Shown: positions 29,611 to 37,014 of the stretch, piece after piece | How the letters are laid out: each line of letters begins with the position of its first letter | How positions within the stretch are numbered: position 1 is the stretch's first letter | DNA from: a virus | Reading direction: 5' to 3' (one strand) | Virus record (IMG/VR): IMGVR_UViG_3300025168_000254 | Span: 1 to 37,014 of that record | Length of the DNA: 37,014 nucleotides | Notes under the pieces: model-generated | What the model saw: the letters and a program-made list of their open reading frames with translations, nothing else | The model's database searches: none | Told to the model about the DNA's origin: nothing | Position numbers and translations under genes: made by a program

Positions 29611-30232
29611 ACCTACAACTATAGCAATAGCATCATTTGGTTTAAGTGTTATGCAGCAGCAACAACAATACCAGGCACAAAAAGATCAAGCAGCAGCACA
29701 AGAACTTAAAAACAAAGAGGCTAGAAAATCTGCTAATAGGGCATACTTATCTGATCTAAACGAACTGGATAGAATTAAAGGAAATGAATTAAGAGATGCA
29801 GCAAAAACAAAAGAAGGTAAAGAATTAGAATTACTTAAAAAGCAAGATAAAGGATTATTAAAAGGATTAGAAAGTGGTAATGCAAATGTCGAGGCAATAC
29901 TTAGAGATATAGGTTTTGATTATGCGCCAACATTTAGCATGTTAAGTGATAAACAAGAAGATGCAAATATATCTAATATCTTTGGCCAAGATGATGCTTA
30001 CTCAGCTATGAGAAGATCTTATAGTAAATTACCGGATGTATTTGAACCTAGCAAAGCTGGTCTACTAATTGGTATAGGTTCATCAGCAGTTGGTAGTTAT
30101 TCTAATCTAGTATCAGGTAAGTATGGTAAATCATCTACAAGTGATTTAAATATGACACCAAATGAAAGTAGTATTAACAAACAATATGGGATGAGCGCCC
30201 AAGCACAAAGAGCATTGCGAGGTAATTATTAA
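29603..30232 (+). CDS. Internal virion protein B (T7 gp14-like)
   Basis: 209 residues (T7 gp14 has 196). It begins MCEPTTIAIASFGLSVMQQQ, a short hydrophobic start followed by an Ala/Gln-rich helix and a long charged helix (ARKSANRAYLSDLNELDRIK). The C-terminal part has GLLIGIGSSAVGSYS, another hydrophobic patch. Such proteins are ejected first and form a pore in the outer membrane. Overlaps the preceding gene by eight bases and the following by one. Confidence 0.8.
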   Translation: MCEPTTIAIASFGLSVMQQQQQYQAQKDQAAAQELKNKEARKSANRAYLSDLNELDRIKGNELRDAAKTKEGKELELLKKQDKGLLKGLESGNANVEAILRDIGFDYAPTFSMLSDKQEDANISNIFGQDDAYSAMRRSYSKLPDVFEPSKAGLLIGIGSSAVGSYSNLVSGKYGKSSTSDLNMTPNESSINKQYGMSAQAQRALRGNY

Positions 30233-31683
30233 TGGCATTTCAAAAAGGATTTTTTGGAGTAGGTATTGCTGGTCAAGATACCGGTAGTAAACAATTAGTA
30301 TCAGCATTAGGAAGTTTAAATAAAAACTTACAACAGTATGGTGAATATGTTGGTTCTGAATTAGATAAAGAAGTTAAAGTTGAGGCTGAAAAAGCTGCAA
30401 GAATAGATAATTTTAAATCATATCAATCAGCAGTAGATAGTGGAGAAATAGATGCAACTAAATCAGATTTTTATATTGCAGCCTACGATAACATAAAAGG
30501 TAAAACTGCTGGTATTGAATACAATACTAAAAAAAGAATAGCATTTGAAACTTGGTTTGCTGATATGACTAACAGTGATAATGATGATGTAGATGGCCAA
30601 CAGTATATGCAGTGGTCAGAACAATATGATAAAGATTACATGGGCCAAATGGGAGAATATTCTACTCATTACCATAAAGGTTTTGATCCATTTGTTGCTA
30701 TGTCTTCTCAACAATTAAGCAGTAAATATGCAAGTGCTAATGCAACTAGGTTAAAAGAAAAAGGTAAATTAAATTTACAACTTATAGTTGAAAGCTCATT
30801 AAAAAATAATGCTAACGATTTAGATAAATTTGAACCATTTGTAAATGAATTAAATTTACAAACAGATGCATTTAGGTTTGTTAGTAAAACAGATTTTAAT
30901 TCAACTGTAGTACAAGCTGCTAAAAATGTTGTAGCAGAAATTGCTAATAAAAACGATATTAATTCAGATTATGATTTAGCTATTGATGTTATGGAAAAAA
31001 TAAAAAACTTTAAAAGACCTAATGGTTCTAGATTATTATCCGGTAAAGATATTGAAAAATGGGAAAATGATATTGAAAAACTTAGAGGTGAAAAAATTGA
31101 TCACGATAACAGAATAACTGAGATAGCAAGAGGTGCTTATGTAGATAGTTTTGTTGAGGATCAATTAAAAGCAGTACAAACTGCATTTTTTAATAGTGAT
31201 ATGAATGATGCTGAATTGCAAGAAGGTAGAAATAAACATGCACTCATGATGATTGAATGGAACTCTAGATGGGTAAATTATTTGAGAACAAATCAAGGCG
31301 CACCAGCAGATGAGGTGTTATTAAATGCTAGAATATATGCTGAAGATTTAAAAAATAAATATTTATATTCTGAAGTTAATGAAATACAAAATTACACAAG
31401 AAATAGTAAATTTAATGTTTTAGGAAGATTATCTATCTTATCTAAAGATTATCAGCAATTAGTATATGATGAAAATAAAAATCAAATTAGAAATGATAAT
31501 GATGTAGTTAAAGCTAGTGAATTAAAAGATCCTGTAGTTGCACAATTATTAAGACAGAGAGGCTATGGAACTTCTTCTAAAACTGGTTTGATGGATGATT
31601 ATACATTTACTATTAAAGAACTAGAATTACTACAAAAAGAGTATAAAGAATGGAAAACAATTAACTTTCCGGATAGAAAATAA
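30232..31683 (+). CDS. Internal virion protein C (T7 gp15-like)
   Basis: 483 residues, markedly shorter than T7 gp15 (747). It is helical, with an N-terminal SALGSLNKNLQQYGEYVGSE, a motif common in this family, FETWFADMTN, and a Lys-rich middle. In T7 gp15 forms the periplasmic part of the DNA-ejection channel with gp16. Assigned from position between gp14-like and gp16-like genes and overall character. TAATGG couples it to the next gene. Confidence 0.75.
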   Translation: MAFQKGFFGVGIAGQDTGSKQLVSALGSLNKNLQQYGEYVGSELDKEVKVEAEKAARIDNFKSYQSAVDSGEIDATKSDFYIAAYDNIKGKTAGIEYNTKKRIAFETWFADMTNSDNDDVDGQQYMQWSEQYDKDYMGQMGEYSTHYHKGFDPFVAMSSQQLSSKYASANATRLKEKGKLNLQLIVESSLKNNANDLDKFEPFVNELNLQTDAFRFVSKTDFNSTVVQAAKNVVAEIANKNDINSDYDLAIDVMEKIKNFKRPNGSRLLSGKDIEKWENDIEKLRGEKIDHDNRITEIARGAYVDSFVEDQLKAVQTAFFNSDMNDAELQEGRNKHALMMIEWNSRWVNYLRTNQGAPADEVLLNARIYAEDLKNKYLYSEVNEIQNYTRNSKFNVLGRLSILSKDYQQLVYDENKNQIRNDNDVVKASELKDPVVAQLLRQRGYGTSSKTGLMDDYTFTIKELELLQKEYKEWKTINFPDRK

Positions 31684-34600
31684 TGGTAATGTCACTTGAT
31701 GAATTAAATAACAATATAGAAGATGATGGAAAAGAATCTATTACACCAAAACAAAATGGTTTGGTAAATGAAGTAAAACCTGGTGATCTAACATATGGTG
31801 ATTATTTATATGACATAAGCGGTTCTTTTATTTTTGAAGGCCCTGTATTAGCTGCTGAAAATACAATAGATCTTATTGAAGAACTATATTTAGGTAGTGA
31901 TATGACTGAAGAAGATTTAAAAAGAATAGAAAAAAGAACTTTACCGCAATTCTATAAACCTCAAACCGCAATCGGAGAAATGAGTGCCGGAGTATCTCAA
32001 TTTATTACAGGGTTTGTAGGCCCTAATAAATTTCTTAAAGGAGCTGGGCTAGGGGGTACATTAATAAAAGATGGAGCTAGAGGTATGGGAGCTGGAGCAG
32101 TATCTGATTTTACTGTTTTTGATCCTAATGAAGGTAATTTATCCAATATGTTAATTGAGTTTGATTCACCAGTTTTAAATAATAGAGTAACACAATATTT
32201 AGCTGCTGATATAGGAAGTGAAGAGGAATCAAGAATGGAACGAAGATTAAAAATGACACTTGAAGGTATGATAATCGGTGGGCCATTAGAAGTCTTTATG
32301 GGTATTAGGGCTATGAAAAAAGCAAGAGCAGCTAAAACAGTAGAAGAAAAAGAAAAAATTATAGCAGAAGAATCTAAAGTAGTTAATGAAATTAACAGTG
32401 GTAAAAGAAGTAAAAAATCAAGAAGAGTAATAGCTGATGGAAATGATGTTATAAATAGTGATGCTGCTGCTAATCTTAAAATAGATAAAAATACATCTAA
32501 TAAAAATATAACAACTATTATTCAAGGTTTATTTAATGAAAAAGGTTTTAAAGATGGTAAACAAATAATAAGAGCAATCGAAGATATAAAAGATTTATTT
32601 AGCCCTGAAGAATTAGAAGTTATAAGAGATGGTATTTTAACAAATGATGAAACTAAAAGATTAGCTAAAAAATTAGCAGAGGCACCTGAAGATGTTATTA
32701 ATAGTTTAAAGAAAACTACTGATGAAGTTAAAGATTTACCTGTAAAAATAGTAGTAACTAGAGAAATAGTAGATACATTAGCTAGGCAAATAGATAACTT
32801 ATCTGTTATATACAATAGAGATTTTATTAGTAAAGACATTGATTCAGGAACTGCTTTTGAAAATATATCAAAAGACTACAATCAACTTATAAATACTTAT
32901 AAGTATGTAGTTACTCATTTAAAATTTCAAATAAAAGCTGCTGCACGAACTACGCAGGTTGGAAATATAGAAGTATCAAAAGGTAATACAAAAATTAATA
33001 CAGATCAAATAGATATTGATATTGAAAATTTAGATGGCGATCTTAGAGCTATGGCAAAAAAAATAGCTGAATCAGAAAACATTGATGAAATACCTAAAAT
33101 ATTAAGTCGTGGTAAATGGTTAAAAGCTGCTCAATCAATATATATAAATTCATTATTATCTTCTTATTGGACACAGGGAGTAAACGCATTATGTAATGTA
33201 TATCAAGCAATAGGGCAACCAGCAGCTAGAATTATAGGTGGGGGTGTCACTGGCCTGTATAGCGGTGTAAAAGGTTTTGCAAATAAAGAGGCAAGGAAAG
33301 AATCTAAAGATTATTTTCGAGCTATGAGATTAGGGTTTTCGCAATATGCTGGAATGATAAATAATTCAAAAGGCATGTGGACTGCAATTATAAAATCACT
33401 ATCAAATGGTAATCCAGTTTTAGATACTAAAATACAAACACAAGATTATTTAGAACAAGGATCAAATCCATCAGTAGCACCTATAAGTGCTAAAGCGCTA
33501 GAGTTAGATGGCATGGCTGGTACTGTAGCTGATTGGTTCGGCCACTTTACTCAACTACCTAGTAGGTTATTAGTAACAGGAGATGAATTTTTTAAACAAT
33601 TAAATTATAGAGGTTCAGTTTATTCTAATGCAGTTAATTTAGCATTAATGAGAAATATAGATATAACAACTGATAAAGGTAAAAAATTTATACAAGATAT
33701 ATTAGATGATGCATTTGATTCTAATGGTAAAGCAAATACTGAAAAAGGAAAATTTAAAAATCTTTATAAAGAATCACTGGAAATATCTAGAGAAAACACT
33801 TTTCAAAAGGAATTAAAAGGTAATGATGCAAGAGTAATGTATAAATTACCTGTGATAGGTAGATTATTTTCTAAAGAATCTAAAAGCATGGGAGAAAATA
33901 TAGAAACATTTTTGAATGGTGCGCCAGGATTTAGATTTTTAATACCTTTTATGAGAACCCCAACTAACCTATGGCGACAAGCAGTTGAATATACACCTTT
34001 TATAGGTAGGTATTCTAAAAGAATGGATGAATTATATAACTCAGGGCCGCAAGGAAAAGCTGATGTAATAGGTAGGCAACTAATTGGAACTGCTATGGTT
34101 ATAACCGCAGCCGATTATATGGAGCAAACTGTAGAAATTGATCTACCTGATGGTAAATCTATTGAGTTACCTAAAATGACAGGTAGAGGCCCAAAAGATT
34201 ATAGAACTAGAAAACTATGGAAAACATTTGGATGGCAAGAATATTCAATGTTAGTTAAAGGTAAAAAATCAGTAAATAAAGGAACTGAAGAAAACCCTGA
34301 TATGCAAGAAGTAGATACTTGGTACTACAAACAATATAACAGAATGGATCCTAGATTTTTCCATTGGGGTTTAGTAGCTGATTATAAAGAAACAAAAAGA
34401 TTTAACCCACAATTAGATACTTTTAGTGGAGAAATGGCTGGAAACATTATGGTATCTATAATGAAAAATATAGGTGATAAATCATACACTAAAGGTGTAG
34501 GTGATTTTATGCAGTTGTTAGAAGATCCTAATGAAAATGCAGTAGAGTTATTTTTAGGTAAACAAATATCTAACTTTACACCTTACAATACATTCCGCAA

Positions 34601-35282
34601 AAACTTTGCTTTAGAGGCTAAAGATTTTAGATCTATAACTGATAGGATTATGGAAAGTTATGGGTTAGGAGATATGTTAGAACCTAAAAGAGATATTTTT
34701 GGTGAACCAGTAATACGAGCTGGTACAACTATATATACAAACGATAGTGGTATAAGTAGTTTTATACAGGGGCCATTATTGATAGGTAGAAAATCAGAAG
34801 TTAAACTTGAATGGTGGAAAGCTACGATTATGACTTTAGCAAGAGATGGTCATTTGACTTTAACTCCACCCAAACAATTTATCAAAAGTAAACAAATTGA
34901 TTTAGCTAGTTACATACAAAAAAATAGTAAAGGTAAAGATCAAACCGCATTAGATTACTGGCGAGAAAATATGGGAACTATAATTATTAATGGTAAAACA
35001 TTAAAAGAAAAATTAAAGCATATTATAGATACAAGATCATTTGAAAGATCAAGAAAAGGTACTGAAATTTTTAAAGGTAAAAAAGAAGAAAAGATTGTCA
35101 AGGAATATCAAAAATATAAAGAAAAAGCATTTAAAAATACAAAAAAACAATATCCTCAATTAGCTGAAGATCTTAAAAAAGTTAAAAAAGCTGGTAGGGA
35201 AGAAGGTAGAACATCAAGAGTAGATGAAGAAACCATACCAGGCGCACCAGGCAGCACTTTAGATAAATTAATTATCTACTAG
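31683..35282 (+). CDS. Internal virion protein D (T7 gp16-like), without visible transglycosylase domain
   Basis: 1199 residues (T7 gp16 has 1318). It begins with a poorly structured acidic region and GEMSAGVSQFITGFVGPNKF, GAGLGGTLIKDGARGMGAGA, a hydrophobic glycine-rich segment, then long helical regions. SIYINSLLSSYWTQGVNALC, LDGMAGTVADWFGHFTQLPS, LLVTGDEFFKQLNYRG and FMRTPTNLWRQAVEYTPF are recurring motifs of large ejection proteins. The N-terminal lytic-transglycosylase domain of T7 gp16 was not seen, so cell-wall opening must lie elsewhere or be dispensable. The stop TAG lies inside repeat copy 2. Confidence 0.85.
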   Translation: MVMSLDELNNNIEDDGKESITPKQNGLVNEVKPGDLTYGDYLYDISGSFIFEGPVLAAENTIDLIEELYLGSDMTEEDLKRIEKRTLPQFYKPQTAIGEMSAGVSQFITGFVGPNKFLKGAGLGGTLIKDGARGMGAGAVSDFTVFDPNEGNLSNMLIEFDSPVLNNRVTQYLAADIGSEEESRMERRLKMTLEGMIIGGPLEVFMGIRAMKKARAAKTVEEKEKIIAEESKVVNEINSGKRSKKSRRVIADGNDVINSDAAANLKIDKNTSNKNITTIIQGLFNEKGFKDGKQIIRAIEDIKDLFSPEELEVIRDGILTNDETKRLAKKLAEAPEDVINSLKKTTDEVKDLPVKIVVTREIVDTLARQIDNLSVIYNRDFISKDIDSGTAFENISKDYNQLINTYKYVVTHLKFQIKAAARTTQVGNIEVSKGNTKINTDQIDIDIENLDGDLRAMAKKIAESENIDEIPKILSRGKWLKAAQSIYINSLLSSYWTQGVNALCNVYQAIGQPAARIIGGGVTGLYSGVKGFANKEARKESKDYFRAMRLGFSQYAGMINNSKGMWTAIIKSLSNGNPVLDTKIQTQDYLEQGSNPSVAPISAKALELDGMAGTVADWFGHFTQLPSRLLVTGDEFFKQLNYRGSVYSNAVNLALMRNIDITTDKGKKFIQDILDDAFDSNGKANTEKGKFKNLYKESLEISRENTFQKELKGNDARVMYKLPVIGRLFSKESKSMGENIETFLNGAPGFRFLIPFMRTPTNLWRQAVEYTPFIGRYSKRMDELYNSGPQGKADVIGRQLIGTAMVITAADYMEQTVEIDLPDGKSIELPKMTGRGPKDYRTRKLWKTFGWQEYSMLVKGKKSVNKGTEENPDMQEVDTWYYKQYNRMDPRFFHWGLVADYKETKRFNPQLDTFSGEMAGNIMVSIMKNIGDKSYTKGVGDFMQLLEDPNENAVELFLGKQISNFTPYNTFRKNFALEAKDFRSITDRIMESYGLGDMLEPKRDIFGEPVIRAGTTIYTNDSGISSFIQGPLLIGRKSEVKLEWWKATIMTLARDGHLTLTPPKQFIKSKQIDLASYIQKNSKGKDQTALDYWRENMGTIIINGKTLKEKLKHIIDTRSFERSRKGTEIFKGKKEEKIVKEYQKYKEKAFKNTKKQYPQLAEDLKKVKKAGREEGRTSRVDEETIPGAPGSTLDKLIIY

Positions 35283-35307
35283 AAGTGCATGTTTAGATAA
35301 TAAATCA
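35279..35307 (+). promoter_or_regulatory. Exact 29-bp direct repeat, copy 2; candidate phage promoter (phi17 position)
   Basis: Identical to 22105-22133, with motif AAGTGCATGTTTAGATA at 35283-35299. It covers the stop codon of the gp16-like gene and ends 26 bases before the tail-fibre ATG; T7 has class III promoter phi17 at this place. Confidence 0.6.
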
Positions 35308-35333
35308 ACACAATGGAGATCGTAAAATAACCA

Positions 35334-37014
35334 ATGGCAAATTCCTTCGTACAATATACTGGAGATGGATCCACAACCGCATTTAGTATTACATTTGATT
35401 TTATAGATGCCGCACACCTTGCATGTACTGTAAATGGTGTAGGTACCTCATATACTTTATCTAGTGGAAATACTGTAGCTACACTTGGATCAGCACCGGC
35501 AAATGGTGCAGCAATCCAATTTACTAGAACTTCTAGTCAAGGCACAAGACTTACAGATTATGTAGCTGGATCAGTATTAAAAGAATCTGATCTTGATACT
35601 GATAGTAAGCAAGGTTTCTTTATGGGGCAAGAGGCTATTGATACAGCAGCAAATACAATCCAACAAGATATAAGTGATTTTAATTGGACTGCTGGTAATA
35701 AGAAAATTAAGAATGTTACAAATCCAACTTTAGCACAAGATGCTGCAACTAAAAATTATGTTGATACTGGGGTTACATCACAAGTTGTTCAAGCAACTTC
35801 TCAAGCAACTGCTGCTGGAACATCAGCGAGTAATGCATCAACCAGCCAAACTGCTGCAGCTAATTCTGCAACTGCTGCGGCTGCTAGTGCGACTGCTGCG
35901 GCTGCAAGTGAAACTGCTGCTGGATCTTCAGAAACGACTTCAGGAACCAATGCTACTAATTCATCTAATAGTGCAACTGCTGCTGCATCCAGTCAAAGTG
36001 CTGCTGCAACTTCTGCAACTAATGCTGCAAATAGTGAATCAGCAGTTTCCACAAATGCAACCAATGCGGCTAATTCCGCAACTGCGGCTGCATCAAGTGC
36101 AAGTGCCGCATCAACTTCTAAAAGCAATGCGAGTACATCTGAAACCAATTCTTCTGCAAGTCAAACTGCTGCGGCTAATAGTGCAACTGCATCTGCAAAT
36201 TCTGCATCTGCGGCCTCAACTTCAGAAACTAATGCTGCATCTTCAGCGACTGCGGCTGCAACTTCTGCAACTAATGCTGGAACTTCTGCAACTAATGCAG
36301 CGACTTCTGCATCAACTGCTACTACCCAGGCCACCAATGCAGCGACTTCTGCAACAGCAGCACAAGCTGCTCAAACTGCGGCTGAGTTAGCAGCAGATAA
36401 TTTTGATGATACCTATTTAGGTGCTAAATCATCTAATCCCTCAGTGGATAATGATGGTTCTGCTTTAAATGCTGGAGATTTATATTTCAATACAACAGAT
36501 AATAAATTAAAAGTTTATGATGGATCTAACTGGAACGATACAGTTATAAGTACAACTAATTTAGTACAACTTAATGTTGATGGTGATGCAACTTTTACTG
36601 GCGCTCAATATAATGTCGTTTGGGATAAATCAGCAAACTCTTTAAAGTTTCCAGATAATGCAAAAGCAGTATTTGGAGCCGTACCTGACTTAAGTATTTA
36701 TCATGATGGTAGTAATTCTGTTATAGCAGAAACAGGAACTGGTGGTTTAGCTATACTTTCTTCAGTTGTTCAAATAGAAAATGCAGCAGCAAATGAAACG
36801 ATGGCAACCTTTACTCAAAATGGAGCAGTTTCATTAAGGCATGACAATACTGAAAAATTTGTAACAACAACAGATGGTGTAGATATAACAAGTACAGGTT
36901 CTGTAAAAGTGCCTGTAGGTACAACTGCACAAAGAAACGCTGCACCTGCAACTGGTGATTTTAGATTTAACTCTACAGTAGCTACCTTTGAGGGATACAA
37001 TGGATCAGCTTGGG
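35334..37014 (+). CDS. Tail fibre protein (T7 gp17-like N-terminus), runs off the window
   Basis: 560 codons to the window edge, and about nine more if the ends join. Residues 1-140 (SFVQYTGDGSTTAFSITFDF, DAAHLACTVNG, IQFTRTSSQGTRLTDYVAG, and ATKNYVDTGV) are the T7 fibre N-terminal domain that docks to the tail. Residues about 145-360 are an Ala/Ser/Thr shaft of degenerate repeats. Residues 370-560 (NAGDLYFNTTDNKLKVYDGS and similar) are beta-rich tip units common in marine phages. GGAG at 35315-35318 gives a ribosome site with a long spacer. GATC sites stop after about 36525, hinting at a foreign tip. Confidence 0.92.
   Translation, partial: MANSFVQYTGDGSTTAFSITFDFIDAAHLACTVNGVGTSYTLSSGNTVATLGSAPANGAAIQFTRTSSQGTRLTDYVAGSVLKESDLDTDSKQGFFMGQEAIDTAANTIQQDISDFNWTAGNKKIKNVTNPTLAQDAATKNYVDTGVTSQVVQATSQATAAGTSASNASTSQTAAANSATAAAASATAAAASETAAGSSETTSGTNATNSSNSATAAASSQSAAATSATNAANSESAVSTNATNAANSATAAASSASAASTSKSNASTSETNSSASQTAAANSATASANSASAASTSETNAASSATAAATSATNAGTSATNAATSASTATTQATNAATSATAAQAAQTAAELAADNFDDTYLGAKSSNPSVDNDGSALNAGDLYFNTTDNKLKVYDGSNWNDTVISTTNLVQLNVDGDATFTGAQYNVVWDKSANSLKFPDNAKAVFGAVPDLSIYHDGSNSVIAETGTGGLAILSSVVQIENAAANETMATFTQNGAVSLRHDNTEKFVTTTDGVDITSTGSVKVPVGTTAQRNAAPATGDFRFNSTVATFEGYNGSAW
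35800..36390 (+). repeat. Degenerate Ala/Ser/Thr-coding repeats in the fibre shaft
   Basis: Words such as AACTGCTGCGGCTGC and ACTTCTGCAACTAATGC recur in frame with a roughly 7-codon period (SATAAAA, SATNAAN, SETNAAS). They probably encode a trimeric helical shaft. A long open frame in another phase over this stretch is a by-product of the repeats. Such repeats can change length by slippage. Confidence 0.75.

Noticed and set aside
35740-36390. A 216-residue Leu/Gln-rich open frame overlapping the tail fibre
   Set aside because: It is another phase of the Ala/Ser-coding repeats. The fibre frame carries recognisable domains on both sides, and the Leu/Gln composition is the simple frame-shifted reading of GCT/GCA repeats.
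1-37014. CRISPR array, rRNA or insertion sequence
   Set aside because: No regularly spaced repeats, no ribosomal RNA sequence, and no transposase or terminal inverted repeats were seen.

Overview
The window looks like the complete, circularly closed genome of a small temperate T7-like phage (Autographivirales type) with strongly A+T-rich DNA. Nearly every T7 core gene is present in T7 order on the plus strand: single-subunit RNA polymerase, ssDNA-binding protein, endonuclease I, a lysozyme-like protein, primase-helicase, DNA polymerase, HNH protein, 5'-3' exonuclease, DUF3310 protein, gp7.3-like protein, portal, scaffold, capsid, two tail tubular proteins, four internal virion proteins, tail fibre and terminase. 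The low G+C, a tyrosine integrase beside a tRNA-Leu, a MarR-like regulator and the small Lys-rich proteins are reminiscent of phages of marine SAR11 bacteria (pelagiphages). That host assignment is an inference.

Layout. 1-1121 is the distal end of the tail-fibre cassette. 1144-4994 holds small basic proteins, a probable holin/XhlA-type pair, two exported proteins, a coiled-coil membrane protein, a cupin and a tiny lipoprotein. 4945-6909 encodes the terminase. 6910-7949 holds two non-coding stretches around a small membrane protein and a HExxH protein; by analogy with T7, the ends of packaged DNA should lie here. 7950-11354 carries early genes of mostly unknown function, cut by two strong intrinsic terminators. 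11340-13282 is the lysogeny region: palindromes, MarR-like regulator, tRNA-Leu(UAA) on the minus strand, and integrase. 13283-22136 is RNA polymerase plus replication and host-DNA degradation. 22133-35282 is morphogenesis. 35334 to the end is the tail fibre, whose reading frame runs across the window boundary into base 1 and stops at base 26, overlapping the next start codon.

Regulation. Two layers can be proposed. First, a 15-bp near-palindrome of the form GTGTAATnnATnCAn occurs at the MarR-like gene, at the early sigma70-like promoter, and upstream of the gene at 11100; it may be the operator set of a lysogeny switch. Second, a roughly 17-bp motif, [AG]AGT[AG]CA[CT]nT[AT]T[AG]GATA, lies where T7 has phage promoters: after the RNA polymerase gene, before the 7.3/portal block, and before the tail fibre. 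The last two copies sit in an exact 29-bp direct repeat. These may be the promoters of the phage RNA polymerase. A strong hairpin follows the capsid gene, where T7 has T-phi.

The most noteworthy points are these two motif families, the whole tRNA-Leu beside the integrase, a lysozyme-like protein that has lost zinc ligands, the exported-protein cassette, and a sharp change in GATC density that separates the core genome from two exchangeable modules. Everything here was read by eye; no database search was possible.
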